Assembly: GCA_013152205.1 (NCBI GenBank)
Contig: JAADGV010000102.1
Span: forward strand, 1-64,000
Direction of reading: 5' to 3'
DNA: 64,000 nucleotides
Origin: Planctomycetota bacterium
GTDB lineage: Bacteria; Planctomycetota; Planctomycetia; Pirellulales; Lacipirellulaceae
Notes under the pieces: model-generated
The model's database searches: none
What the model was told of the DNA's origin: nothing
What the model saw: the letters and a program-made list of their open reading frames with translations, nothing else
Made by a program: the position numbers and the translations under genes
Shown here: piece after piece, positions 17,301 through 26,600 of the stretch
How the letters are laid out: each line of letters opens with the position of its first letter
Position numbering within the stretch: position 1 is the first letter of the stretch

Positions 17301-17845
17301 ACACCCAGGTGCCGCTTGCCGACCCGCGACAGTCGCGAGTTTCGGGGCGATTGACAGTTCATCGACTAAATGTTTCGCCCGGCCCGATGATGGCGGACTT
17401 GGTGAGACTGGTGAAACAGATCGAGGCGCTCAGCAAACGGAAACAGTTGCTACAAACGGTCGGCTCACCGGCTGGGTCGAACATCTTGTCGATCGACAAT
17501 CGGCAGATCGAGTTTCAAGTGGCCGAAGGGCGAGTTTATCACCGCAATTTGGAGTTCATTGTCGATGGCGTACCGGTGCGATCGCAGGGGTCGGTCGGTT
17601 TCGATCAAACGCTGTCGCTGGTGATCGAGATTCCGATTCAAGAGAAGTGGATCGAGAAAGAACGGATGCTGCGTTCTTTGGCGGGACAATCGATTCAAAT
17701 ACCAATTCGTGGCACTTTTCAGAAACCGCGAATCGACGAACGTGCCGTGGCCAATCTATCGCGGCAGCTTCTGCAAGGTGTGGCAACCGAGGCGATCGGG
17801 GGCGAAATCAATCGGGCGCTGGATAAGCTGTTTAAGTCGCGGTAA
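14372..17845 (+). CDS. AsmA/TamB-like large membrane-anchored protein
   Basis: 1157 residues. A basic N-terminus (MASRRKRKPGRFRRR) and one TM helix (LIIFGLLAIAGVAAGPTIIG) are followed by about 1100 residues of beta-rich repeats. VTDISITDPDGNPVLTAESIAVDRSLWSL and the C-terminal FQVAEGRVYHRNLEFIVDGVPVRSQGSVGFDQTLSLVIEIPI are typical of AsmA/TamB-like proteins, in which the latter resembles the AsmA C-terminal module. Members of this superfamily form periplasmic bridges for lipid transport between the membranes. The presence of lpxK and waaA in the window supports a diderm envelope. The exact subfamily cannot be set. No strong ribosome site is visible. Confidence 0.75.
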   Translation: MASRRKRKPGRFRRRLIIFGLLAIAGVAAGPTIIGSTPLRNTLLGWSMPVDGFRVESQSGAFAWLSGQTVTDISITDPDGNPVLTAESIAVDRSLWSLASSNAGSMKLTIIRPVLYVATRADGSNLEDLIAAWNSNAEADDRDTPEDAKLNVAIEIVEGTVRGFDTETQQQWLLSEANVSTQLGGDVEVNGGANLSISPDSQPGRVKFHLLQPAVGPQQLNVLTEQLPLEPFEPWLRRVLPGGRVAGTVSSDAKLSWTYDAQGAPTLQTSGHLEAKGLEVAAEALADDRLQFESFVSPWQLSITREGISIEQLEAKTDWASLTAKGSLTFEEIRSFSFAHLPKQEASLNGRVQLNRLATMLPHTLQLREGVQIDAGELEFSASGSRAAERFGWKATAIARDVAGTDGRRPIRWEQPIEVALELVDTASGPQMTQLAVSAPFAEGNFKTSNQKIEGNFHFDLQQLSSELSQFVDLDDWQFQGRGEGTLSLTREPNDRFDAFANLLLTDLNVRQEGQLLWAESRLNVEAKAQGTATDFSPQRIATSSIKLRGAGDVLEVELLEPVALDAPEPTYKVRVQGNGPLASWAGRLRPWIANVPDEMEGEAYVKATLQLAPAMVHVLESEGSITQLRVRSGTLMIDEPRVQFAGDCRWERANSSFAAQELQLVSSSLALRSRNLAVQLSSSAAPTATGQIAFRADLEQLASIAGLVGQQEATWPRGMTTGTVELMSNAQHLQANFSADVEQLQIVRPAAASGAAYGQPEIVWTEPELKIAGRATYLIADDRVQVEDVRLEGKTMQLSGRATFEKPTTEQQLQADGMLQYDSVEFAKLLASYLGPEVQVFGDRQIRFQVAGRMSQEEATGAPLHWSQRFNVTADAGWTSAAVYGLPFGAGRLHGTIADGQLQLAPLDLAVGQGRMVASPRAVLAPEPAYLFLPKGVLFSSVEISPQVSETMLKYVAPILAGATQTSGKFSLDIDDTQVPLADPRQSRVSGRLTVHRLNVSPGPMMADLVRLVKQIEALSKRKQLLQTVGSPAGSNILSIDNRQIEFQVAEGRVYHRNLEFIVDGVPVRSQGSVGFDQTLSLVIEIPIQEKWIEKERMLRSLAGQSIQIPIRGTFQKPRIDERAVANLSRQLLQGVATEAIGGEINRALDKLFKSR

Positions 17846-17920
17846 GCGGGCATCTTCTGGGTTGCAAGCGTTGAAACCGTGGTACGATACAGAAGTAGCT
17901 TGTATAGTGCACCTCGTCCA

Positions 17921-17987
17921 AAGTGAATTCGTTAGCGGTGTCGGCTACGACATCCTCTCGCGGAACACTCTTGCGAACAGAAAAAAA
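17921..17987 (+). repeat. Dispersed repeat family C, copy 1
   Basis: Core ATTCGTTAGCGGTGTCGG at 17927, a small hairpin TGTCG-GCTA-CGACA, then CATCCTCTCGCGGAACACTC and TTGCGAACAGAAAAAA. Other copies are at 28841, 33307 and 41989. It lies 75 bases after the AsmA-like gene, in the same orientation. The remaining 17988-18192 gap holds repeat F1 and a promoter-like box, but no gene. Confidence 0.85.
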
Positions 17988-18090
17988 TAAGTAGGCCGTT
18001 AAATAGGACTCTCGAAAAGGTGCAAAGAAATCGCAACCGTTATCAATTCGTATTCTTTCAACCGATCTTTGTGATCGATGCAATGTCGCG

Positions 18091-18146
18091 CATCTGGTTT
18101 ATCCTGTTGTCCTGTCTAAGATGACTTGCTCGCTTGCGGCTTAGCC
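18091..18146. repeat. Dispersed repeat family F, copy 1
   Basis: CATCTGGTTTATCCTGTTGT, a short spacer, then ACTTGCTCGCTTGCGGCTTAG closely match 50646-50705. This looks like a fragment of a widespread intergenic repeat. Confidence 0.6.
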
Positions 18147-18177
18147 CCGATGGGTCCATCGGTGGTTCCAAAATTCC

Positions 18178-18183
18178 TATAAC
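18178..18183 (+). promoter_or_regulatory. -10-like box nine bases before the start codon
   Basis: TATAAC ends nine bases before the ATG at 18193, so a transcript would start at or just before the start codon. No ribosome-binding site is seen in the nine bases. The same layout occurs at 30191 and 44201. Confidence 0.4.
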
Positions 18184-18192
18184 AAAACAATC

Positions 18193-20934
18193 ATGCCACA
18201 AGACGTTTCAAAGCAGATCGACGCGCTACGACGAAGGCTACAGACACGGCACATTTTTATTGCCACTTGCTGGTTGGTGGCAGCCGTCTTGGCGAGTGCC
18301 TTGCTGCTGGCTAGTCTCGATTGGTTGTTAAACATTGGGGATGTGACGGGACGAATAGTTTGTACGTTGGCACTGGTATGCTTGGCCCTGCTGGCCGGAC
18401 GACGTTGGCTCGCAGAAGTCTGGCAACGACGTTTTACTTCGGTGTCGGTGGCACAGCGAATCGAACGGCGCCACCCCGAGCTACGCGATATTGTTACCAG
18501 CGCACTATACTTCAACCAGCAATCGCCGTCCGACCTCAGCGCAGGGTCCGAGTCATTGCGCCGGGCGGTAGTACTCCGCGCAGGCACGAGTGTTGGCGGC
18601 ATCAAGTGGCGCCAGCTTGTTTCGCCGCAAACATTCCGACAAGCAATGGCAATCGCCACGACTACCTTGCTTTTTGTTGCCGGGATGATGTGGCAAACAC
18701 CGCTTATGGTGAACACGGCGGTAACTCGATTGCTAAACCCCTTTAGCTCTGTGGAGTGGCCGCGGGAAAACGATCTGCAGTTCGCCAACCCACCGTCGAT
18801 CTTGGCGGCAGGCGACGATTTAGTGCTTGAACTTCGCGATACACGTGGCTCGTTGCCTACGTCGATCGTTCTTCATTCTCGAACGAAACATAACGGCCGC
18901 TGGGTAGCCGAGACGCAGAAGTTTGCCACGGCAGAAAATTCGCAAGAGCTGCGTCTGACAAACATTCAAGAATCGTTAGAATTCCGCGTGACGGGCGGCG
19001 ATCATACCACGATGCGATGGCACCCGTTGAAAGTGGTGGCTCCTCCAAGAGTGCAAACCGTACAGGTAACGGTTCGTCCACCCGAATACACCCGCTTGCC
19101 AGCGAGACGATTCGAAGCGGGCGAGAGCCTACTGGCCGGAAGTCGTTTGCAGGTCGAAGGCAAAATAGATCGTAAGGCGACAAGCGTCGTACTACGAGGC
19201 GAAAATGGTTTGACCATTCCCACAGTGCTTGACGACGGGGGGCTAACTTTTCGCACGCCCCCCGACGATTGGCGCATTGAGTCGAGCCGTGTCGTTTCGT
19301 TTGAGATTACAACCGCCGAAGGACTAAAGTTTCGCTCGCGCCGACAACTGACCCTAGAGGTGTTGCCCGACCAATCGCCAAGAGTAGCGTTCGTCGAGCC
19401 GACCGGCAAATTATCAGTCTCTCCAACGGCGATCGTGCCCGTGGTAGTCACCGCCCAAGACGACCTGGCAGTTCGCGACGTGCAGCTTGTCTATCGACGG
19501 ACCGATCGTCTACAGAAGAACAACCAGCGATTGACGATTTACAAAGGTCCAGAGATCGCCATGTCGCCACCCGCCGGGCGACAACAGCGAGCCGAGCACC
19601 GTTGGCACCTAGAAACGCTAGGACTAAAAGTAGGTGCGGTTCTCGAAGTTCATGCCCAGGCAAGCGACTATCGGCCAGCGACGGGCAAGACCGACACCCC
19701 GCTACGGCTGCAAATCGTCTCAGTCGAAGAGCTGCTCCATGAAATCGCCAATCAAGAAACGGATATCATCGAGATATTGCAGCGACTCCAGCAGCAACAA
19801 AAAGAGCTGCGCACTCGAACGGCCAATTGGGAGACGCAAGAAAATTGGGACGGACAGCGGCGGAAAAAAGCGATTAGCCATTTATTGTCGAAGCAGCGCC
19901 AGCTTGTCGACGCATTGGCCAACGATCGGGGTGGAGTGATTCAACAGATCGAAGCGATCTTAGCAGACTTCGACCGCAACGCACTCCATCGACCTGAGAG
20001 CAAACAGCGTTTGAAGTCGCTACACCAATTGTTAAGCACGCTCGCACAGGAGCCATTGCCAGCGATCGAGCAGTTGCTCGGCGATTGGCTGCGCTACGTC
20101 CAATCTCCTCGCGACCAAGCAGAAACCAAGCAACAGCAGAGCGAAACGATTGCTACGGTTGTCCAACAGCAAGACAACGCCATCGAAGCATTGCAACAAG
20201 CGATCGACCTTATGACGATGGAAAACACTTTGGCACAGTTCGAAAACGAGGTCGCGTCGTTGCAAATGGCCCAACAACAGCTTGCTGATCGATCTCAGGA
20301 AGCAATTCTTTCGACAGCCGCAGGCAAAAATAGCGAGCAGCGGCAAGCGGCAACCAAACAGCAACGACAACTTTCGCGAGAATTAGCAAAGCTGGTGATG
20401 CGAATGTCGCGCTCCGCCAAACAACAATCGGCGATCGCCGGGCAATTGTCGGACGCGGTGTCGCTAGCCCGAGAGCGTGGTGTGCAAGCAACCATGCGTA
20501 CGGCATCCGATAATCTTGGCAACCAGCAATTCGGCCAAGCCTTGTCGCTGCAACAACGAACAATCGAGAATTTACAGGAAATGCGAGGACGATTGGCCGG
20601 TAAACAGTCGGGCGACAAACGACAAAATGCGATGAATACCCAAGGCAATGAAAAGGGCGAAGAAGGATCGCAAGCAGGAACCCAGCAGCAGCCGGACGGA
20701 AATGTCGCAGCCGGGACAAACCCAAAAGAATCGGTCGACCCATCAGGTAGCAAACCGGCAACACCCGCTACCGATAAAATCGCGGAAGACTTGGTGCAAG
20801 ACCTGTGGGGACATCTGCCAGAGCGACAACGAGAGCAAATCCTCCAACCGCTCCGAGAAGAGTTCTTGCCCAAGTATGCACCAGAAATCGAAGCATACTT
20901 TCGCGCACTAGCCGAGCCAGAAGAAGGGCGTTGA
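18193..20934 (+). CDS. Large two-TM protein (DUF4175-like), Q-rich tail
   Basis: 913 residues. Two TM helices (~25-45 and ~52-72) are followed by SVAQRIERRHPELRDIVTSALYF, a further TM near 150-170, and a beta-rich region with EFRVTGGDHTTMRWHPLKVVAPPRVQTVQVTVRPPEYTRLP. The same order of elements is present in the protein at 55372 (YWVEAGDARSPRYKVTVFSRPTLVVQRIQYDYPNYTGYP), so the two are paralogues. The C-terminal half is a Gln-rich coiled coil (~515-800) ending in a low-complexity linker. DUF4175-like membrane proteins of this type are frequent in planctomycetes; function unknown. The stop overlaps the next ATG (TGATG), so it is translationally coupled to the squalene-cyclase-repeat gene. Confidence 0.75.
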   Translation: MPQDVSKQIDALRRRLQTRHIFIATCWLVAAVLASALLLASLDWLLNIGDVTGRIVCTLALVCLALLAGRRWLAEVWQRRFTSVSVAQRIERRHPELRDIVTSALYFNQQSPSDLSAGSESLRRAVVLRAGTSVGGIKWRQLVSPQTFRQAMAIATTTLLFVAGMMWQTPLMVNTAVTRLLNPFSSVEWPRENDLQFANPPSILAAGDDLVLELRDTRGSLPTSIVLHSRTKHNGRWVAETQKFATAENSQELRLTNIQESLEFRVTGGDHTTMRWHPLKVVAPPRVQTVQVTVRPPEYTRLPARRFEAGESLLAGSRLQVEGKIDRKATSVVLRGENGLTIPTVLDDGGLTFRTPPDDWRIESSRVVSFEITTAEGLKFRSRRQLTLEVLPDQSPRVAFVEPTGKLSVSPTAIVPVVVTAQDDLAVRDVQLVYRRTDRLQKNNQRLTIYKGPEIAMSPPAGRQQRAEHRWHLETLGLKVGAVLEVHAQASDYRPATGKTDTPLRLQIVSVEELLHEIANQETDIIEILQRLQQQQKELRTRTANWETQENWDGQRRKKAISHLLSKQRQLVDALANDRGGVIQQIEAILADFDRNALHRPESKQRLKSLHQLLSTLAQEPLPAIEQLLGDWLRYVQSPRDQAETKQQQSETIATVVQQQDNAIEALQQAIDLMTMENTLAQFENEVASLQMAQQQLADRSQEAILSTAAGKNSEQRQAATKQQRQLSRELAKLVMRMSRSAKQQSAIAGQLSDAVSLARERGVQATMRTASDNLGNQQFGQALSLQQRTIENLQEMRGRLAGKQSGDKRQNAMNTQGNEKGEEGSQAGTQQQPDGNVAAGTNPKESVDPSGSKPATPATDKIAEDLVQDLWGHLPERQREQILQPLREEFLPKYAPEIEAYFRALAEPEEGR

Positions 20935-21977
20935 TGATGAAAAAATGTTTCTACGGCAGGTGCCTTACTATGGTGGCCGTGCTTGGTCTGTTACCCGCCT
21001 CGTTGTTTTCTCAAGAGCCCCTTCGTCAGCACGATGCACTGATTACCGAGGAAGCCAGCCAGTCGATTCAGCGTGGGTTGGCCTATTTGGTCGAGCAGCA
21101 ACTAGACGATGGCTCGTTTGGTACGAGTGGCTATTCTCGAAATGTAGCCGTTTGTGCGCTGGGCGGAATGGCGTGGCTTGCCAGCGGCAGTACGCCGGGG
21201 CGAGGCCCCTACGGAGAACAGATCGATCGTTGCATCGACTATTTGTTAGAGAATACAAACGACCAAGGATTTATCGCAGCTGACGATGCCACGAGCCGTG
21301 GCCCCATGTATGGCCATGGTTTTGCCACGCTGTTCCTTTGCGAAACCTACGGCATGGCTGCGACACCCGAGCTGCGCGATCGGCTAGATCAAATCGTCGA
21401 ATTGATTATCAATTCGCAGAACGAGGCCGGAGGGTGGCGATACCAGCCGCTGCCCAGCGATGCCGATCTGTCGGTAACGGTCTGCCAAGTGATGGCCTTG
21501 CGCGCAGCACGAAACGCAGGAATCACCGTGCCACGCGAAACCATCGATCGCGCCATGGCCTATGTCAAAGGATGCCAAAACGAGGACGGCGGCTATCGAT
21601 ATATGTTGAACCAGCCCAAGCAAGCCAGCCAGTTTGCACGATCCGCAGCCGGGGTGGTGGCGCTGTACAACGCGGGGATTTATGAAGGAGAGGAATTGCA
21701 ACGAGGCCTCGACTATCTCGAGAAATTTTTGCCAACCAAAAATAACCCTGGGCGTGAAACCTTCTACTCGTATGGTCAGTATTACGCCGTCCAAGCAATG
21801 TGGCACGCGGGAGGAGAGCGTTGGCAACGCTGGTACCCCGAGCTGCGCGATGAATTGCTCGCTCGGCAGCGGAAAGACGGTTCGTGGATGGATTCCATTT
21901 GCCCCGAGTACGGCACCGCCATGGCCTGCATCGTGCTGCAAGTGCCCAACAACTACCTGCCCATCCTGCAAAGGTAA
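20934..21977 (+). CDS. Secreted squalene-cyclase/prenyltransferase-repeat protein
   Basis: 347 residues from ATG 20934 (another ATG follows at once). The upstream part of the frame overlaps the previous gene and is rejected. A signal peptide (KKCFYGRCLTMVAVLGLLPASLFSQ) is followed by alpha/alpha-toroid QW-type repeats: GLAYLVEQQLDDGSFG, CIDYLLENTNDQGFI, LIINSQNEAGGWRYQP, AMAYVKGCQNEDGGYRY and LLARQRKDGSWMD. These belong to the prenyltransferase/squalene oxidase repeat fold. The DxDD cyclase acid motif is not seen, and a secreted location argues against terpene cyclisation, so a polysaccharide- or protein-binding role is possible. It is the middle gene of a coupled trio. Confidence 0.8.
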   Translation: MMKKCFYGRCLTMVAVLGLLPASLFSQEPLRQHDALITEEASQSIQRGLAYLVEQQLDDGSFGTSGYSRNVAVCALGGMAWLASGSTPGRGPYGEQIDRCIDYLLENTNDQGFIAADDATSRGPMYGHGFATLFLCETYGMAATPELRDRLDQIVELIINSQNEAGGWRYQPLPSDADLSVTVCQVMALRAARNAGITVPRETIDRAMAYVKGCQNEDGGYRYMLNQPKQASQFARSAAGVVALYNAGIYEGEELQRGLDYLEKFLPTKNNPGRETFYSYGQYYAVQAMWHAGGERWQRWYPELRDELLARQRKDGSWMDSICPEYGTAMACIVLQVPNNYLPILQR

Positions 21978-21980
21978 AAG

Positions 21981-23255
21981 ATGATGCTAGCAGGAATATT
22001 AACAACGGCATCGATCGCTTCAGCGATCCTGGCAGCGATCATGGCAACATCGCTAGCCCAAGCACAGCCACCACGTCAGTTAATAACAGTCGGCCACCCA
22101 CCAGAAAACGCCACCCTAGTCGCCTGCGATCCTGACGGGACGTTCCAATTTCGCATCGGCGAAGAGACTCGGCAAATCACAAGCAACGATCTCGTCCGTT
22201 GGTCCACCCCAAGTCTCGATCTCCACAAAAGCGAGCTAGTGCTTGTCGATGGTAGCCGACTAGTGGTTGCCGAGTCGTGGACAGGGCAGGGGGCGTTGCA
22301 GTTGGACGAAGAGAATGTCTCGGTAACGACAAAACTGTTGGGCAAGGTGTCGGTGCCGCGCCGATTAGTGCAAACAATTTTGTGGAACCCGCCAGCCGAA
22401 TGCCTTCGCCGAACGCACATGCTAGACAGACTGTTGGCGTTTCCTAAAGATAACGACCATCTGTTACTAACCAACGGCGACATATTAGCCGGGCAGCTAC
22501 TGCAAACAAAGAGCGAGCAAGTTGCAGGCAAAAGTCGCACAACGGTTAGTTTCAAAATACGCGAGGCGACTACTTCTTTCGCCGCCGATCGCGTGGCCGG
22601 TGTCGCGTTCAAGAAATCGACCGTACCGACGCCCGAACGCGGCCTGGCCATCGGCTTAAGCGACGGGAGCTATTTGATGACTACCGCCCTACAACTCACA
22701 AAGGGTGGCTACAAAATAAAACTAGCCAGCGGAATCCATCTAACGGGAACCAACCCTAACGACATTATCCATCTACAAGCACTAGGCAAACCGACTTACC
22801 TCTCCGACCTCGAGGCAGCCGAGTACTCGCACCGCCCCTATCTCGATATCCCCTGGCCGTATCAGCCAGATCGAAATTTGCAAGGCGGACCACTTCGCGT
22901 CGGCGGGAAAATTTACAACAAAGGCATCGCGATGCACTCCGAGTCGCGATTGACCTTCGACCTACCCCGCGCCAAAGTGACCGGTAAGACCGAGTTCAAG
23001 CACAAAAGATTCGTAGCCCAGGCAGCTATCGACGACTTGGCTGAAAATGGCGGCAGCGTAGTCTTTCGCGTGCTGCTACGCTCAGACGCTGGCTGGCAAA
23101 CCGCGTTTTCTAGTCCCGTGCTACGCGGTGGAGATCAACCGCTAGCGGTGACGGTCGAGCTAAAAAATGCCAAGCAGATCGCCCTGGTCGCCAACTACGC
23201 CGACCGAGGCGACGAGCGCGACCACGCAAACTGGCTAGACGCACGCCTCGAATAA
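21981..23255 (+). CDS. Secreted protein with C-terminal NPCBM carbohydrate-binding domain
   Basis: 424 residues. A signal peptide (MMLAGILTTASIASAILAAIMATSLAQAQ) is followed by a beta-rich N-terminal half with LVDGSRLVVAESW and LLLTNGDILAGQLL (short strand-turn units also seen in other planctomycete proteins). Residues ~275-424 are an NPCBM-type module: YLDIPWPYQPDRNLQGGPLRVGGKIYNKGIAMHSESRLTFDL, then AAIDDLAENGGSVVFRVLL and LANYADRGDERDHANWLDARLE. NPCBM domains bind carbohydrates and usually sit at the ends of glycosidases, but no catalytic domain is visible. It starts 3 bases after the previous gene, with AAGG upstream, so it is the third gene of the trio. Confidence 0.85.
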   Translation: MMLAGILTTASIASAILAAIMATSLAQAQPPRQLITVGHPPENATLVACDPDGTFQFRIGEETRQITSNDLVRWSTPSLDLHKSELVLVDGSRLVVAESWTGQGALQLDEENVSVTTKLLGKVSVPRRLVQTILWNPPAECLRRTHMLDRLLAFPKDNDHLLLTNGDILAGQLLQTKSEQVAGKSRTTVSFKIREATTSFAADRVAGVAFKKSTVPTPERGLAIGLSDGSYLMTTALQLTKGGYKIKLASGIHLTGTNPNDIIHLQALGKPTYLSDLEAAEYSHRPYLDIPWPYQPDRNLQGGPLRVGGKIYNKGIAMHSESRLTFDLPRAKVTGKTEFKHKRFVAQAAIDDLAENGGSVVFRVLLRSDAGWQTAFSSPVLRGGDQPLAVTVELKNAKQIALVANYADRGDERDHANWLDARLE

Positions 23256-23483
23256 CAGGCGAGGCAGCTTCAGCTACCGGGTTCGTCGAGTCCAAGTACG
23301 CCAAGATCCCTACACCAAGCCCCCAAGCAACAGCAAGCAGACTTACCAACGCCCCGGCATTCGCTGTAACCTCAATCAGAAAAGCGACTTACAGTCATGG
23401 CGCCCCAGCCAACGCATCTTGACCGAACCGGACAATCGCAATAGAATTTTCGTTGCGAAGGTGTAGCGTAAATTGCACTCTGC

Positions 23484-23540
23484 AAACAGAGGGGCAGGTT
23501 CCCCCTGTTTCTCCATATTTCACGGAGCCCCAACGCTCCG
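23484..23540 (+). terminator. Two hairpins ahead of secA
   Basis: AAACAG-A-GGGG (23484-23494) pairs with CCCC-CTGTTT (23501-23510), and CGGAGC-cccaac-GCTCCG follows near 23523-23540. They lie about 230 bases after the NPCBM gene and 110 bases before secA. They could terminate the upstream operon or structure the secA leader; the T-run is short (CTCCATATTT). The rest of the 23256-23651 gap shows no gene. Confidence 0.4.
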
Positions 23541-23651
23541 CCAGTCATTGATACCCGGGCAAACGTCCGGCTGATTCTTTCCCCGACTCCGAGCTTGTCG
23601 GGCGAAACTTCATGCAAGCGCGGCAGCAAACCGACCAACTTTGAGTTTACG

Positions 23652-26600
23652 ATGGAAGTATTAGAGAGAATTTGGGAAATACTAGCAGGCTTCGGCAATG
23701 GCATCATGAGCCGGTTCGAGCGGGCTATCACCGTGCTATTCGGATCGGCAAATGCGCGCTTTCTTAAGCGATTGCAGCCAAAGGTCAACGCTATCAGTGC
23801 GCTTGAGGCGAAGTACCAGGCGATGACCAACGAGCAGTTGCAAGAGCAGACTGCTGAGTTCAGGCAAAGGCTAGAGGCGGGCGAAACCGTCGACGACTTG
23901 CTGGTCGAAGCCTTCGCTCTCTGCCGCGAGGCGGGCAAACGATTCCTCGCAATGCGTCATTACGACGTGCAAATGATCGGCGGCATGATCCTCCATGAAG
24001 GCAACATTGCCGAGATGGTCACCGGCGAAGGCAAAACGCTTGTGGCAACCCTGCCTGCGTATCTCAATGCCCTCACCGGCAAGGGCGTCCACATCATCAC
24101 GGTCAACGATTACCTTGCGCGACGCGATATGGAGTGGATGGCACCGCTCTATACGGGGTTGGGCCTGACCGTCGACGCAATTTGGTCGGGCATGGAACCC
24201 GACGAGCGCCAGGACGCCTACGCTTGCGATATCACTTACGGCACAAACAATGAGTTCGGTTTCGACTATCTTCGCGACAACATGAAACAGGCGGCCCGAG
24301 ACGACGATCGCTATCCCAAGTCGCAGCAACAAGCCCAAGGCAATCTGCATTTTGCGATCGTCGACGAAGTCGACAACATCCTGATCGACGAAGCTCGAAC
24401 CCCGCTCATCATTTCAGGCCCAGCGCGAGACGACATCACTAAATACCAAAAAGCCGACAAAATTGCGAAGCAACTAAAGCCCAACGCTCACTTCGAGGTG
24501 AAAGAAAAAGAACACTCTGCCCACCTGACCGACGAAGGAATTCGAGAAGCCGAACGTCTGGCCGGCGTCGAGAGCTTCTACACCGCCGGCAACATGCAGT
24601 GGCCGCATCTCATCGACAATTCTCTCAAAGCACATCATCTTTACAAACTCGACGTCAACTACGTCATCCAGCAGGGCAAAATCGTTATCGTCGATGAGTT
24701 CACCGGCCGGTTGATGGAGGGGCGACAGTGGAGCGACGGGCTGCATCAAGCGGTCGAGGCCAAAGAAGGTGTTCAGATTAAGGAAGAGAACCAAACGCTT
24801 GCGACGATCACGCTGCAAAACTTTTTCAAACTCTACAAAAAAATCTCGGGAATGACCGGTACCGCGCTCACCGAGGCGGGCGAGTTCTGGAAAATCTATA
24901 AGCTCGACGTAATCGGTGTGCCTACCAACCGCGAAATGCGACGACTTGAGCACCCTGACGTGATCCTACGCACCGAGCGCGAGAAGTACGGTTCGATCGC
25001 AGACGAAATCGAACGACTCACCCGCCACACCACCGTAACGCTAAAAAATGGTGCCGAGTATGTCGGCAAGTTGGTCGACGAAGACGAACAATCGGTCACG
25101 GTTGAACTAGCCGAAGACCGTAAGAAAGAGACCGTCCCAAGAGCGAAGATCACCCATATTCAGCAACCGGGACGACCGATTCTGGTCGGCACCGTCTCGA
25201 TCGAAAAAAGCGAGCGGCTATCGAGCTTGCTCGGCAAGCGAGGGGTGAAGCACGAAGTCTTGAATGCCAAGCAGCATAAACGCGAGGCCGAGATCGTCGC
25301 CCAGGCGGGCCGACTCTGTGCAGTCACGATTGCCACCAACATGGCCGGTCGTGGTACCGATATCGTTTTGGGTGGCAATCCCGAGACAATGGCCTGGGCA
25401 CAATTGCAAGACAAATACCCCACGCGTTTAGATGTGCCCCAAGAGGAATGGGACCAATTGGTCGCCCAGATCGATCGACGCGAGAAAATGAAGGAGCAAG
25501 GCGAAGAGGTCAAAAAAATTGGCGGCCTGCACATCATCGGCACCGAACGCCACGAGTCACGCCGCATCGATTTGCAGCTACGCGGTCGTTGCGGTCGTCA
25601 GGGCGATCCAGGCAGCAGCCGGTTCTTCCTGTCGCTAGAAGACGACTTGATGCGAATCTTCGCCGGCGAATGGGTGAAAAACATCCTTACCCGTCTGGGG
25701 ATGCAAGAGGGCGAGGCGATCGAAAGTAAGCTCGTCACTCGACGAGTTGAGGGCGCCCAGAAAAAAGTCGAAGAGCGAAACTTCGAAATCCGGAAAAATC
25801 TGCTCGAATACGACGAAGTGATGGACGAACAGCGCAAACGGGTTTATGGCTACCGACAGAAAATTCTTGACGGAGTGAATTGCCGCGACTTGATTGTGGA
25901 AATGATCAACGAACAACTCGACGAACATTTGCAGGTCTTCTTAGATTCAGAATATGGCACCGATTCCTATGCCGCCGCGGCTGGCGGGTTGTTGAATGTT
26001 CAACTCACGGCGCGCGACTATCGCAACACCAGCTTTGGCGATGCTCAACGGATGGCTCGCGACGAAGCATACCGTCTGGCCGAGTCACAGATTTTTGACG
26101 CCGTCGAAGAGAACCTTCCCGAAGATGAGGACCAGTCGGAGTGGAACTGGAGTGCCCTGGCCAAGTGGTCGGCCCTGCGATGGGGAACCAACTATCGCGA
26201 TCGAGATTTGAAGAAAATTGGCCGTGAGCATCTTTCCGAAGCTCTGATCAAGGACGCCACCAAGGCCATCGAAAAGGTCGACTTGGCAGACTTCCAGCGT
26301 CTTTTTGATCCTGATTTTGGAGTGAAGACCGCATGTGCATGGCTACGCGATAAATTTGGAATCGAGCTTGCTCCCGACGAGATGGGCGAGCTTGAGAAGC
26401 CAGCGTTCATCGAATTGGCCCACGAGCGTGCTCAAGAATCGTACGACGAACGCGAATCAGAATATCCGGTGCTTGCCGGTTTGTATCGATTTGCATCCCG
26501 CGACCGCAGCGGCAACCGGCGGGGCTTTCAGCGAGAAGAGCTGGTCGAGTGGGCGAAAAATCGCTTTGGCGTTGAGCTGACGCTGGACGATTTACGCAAC

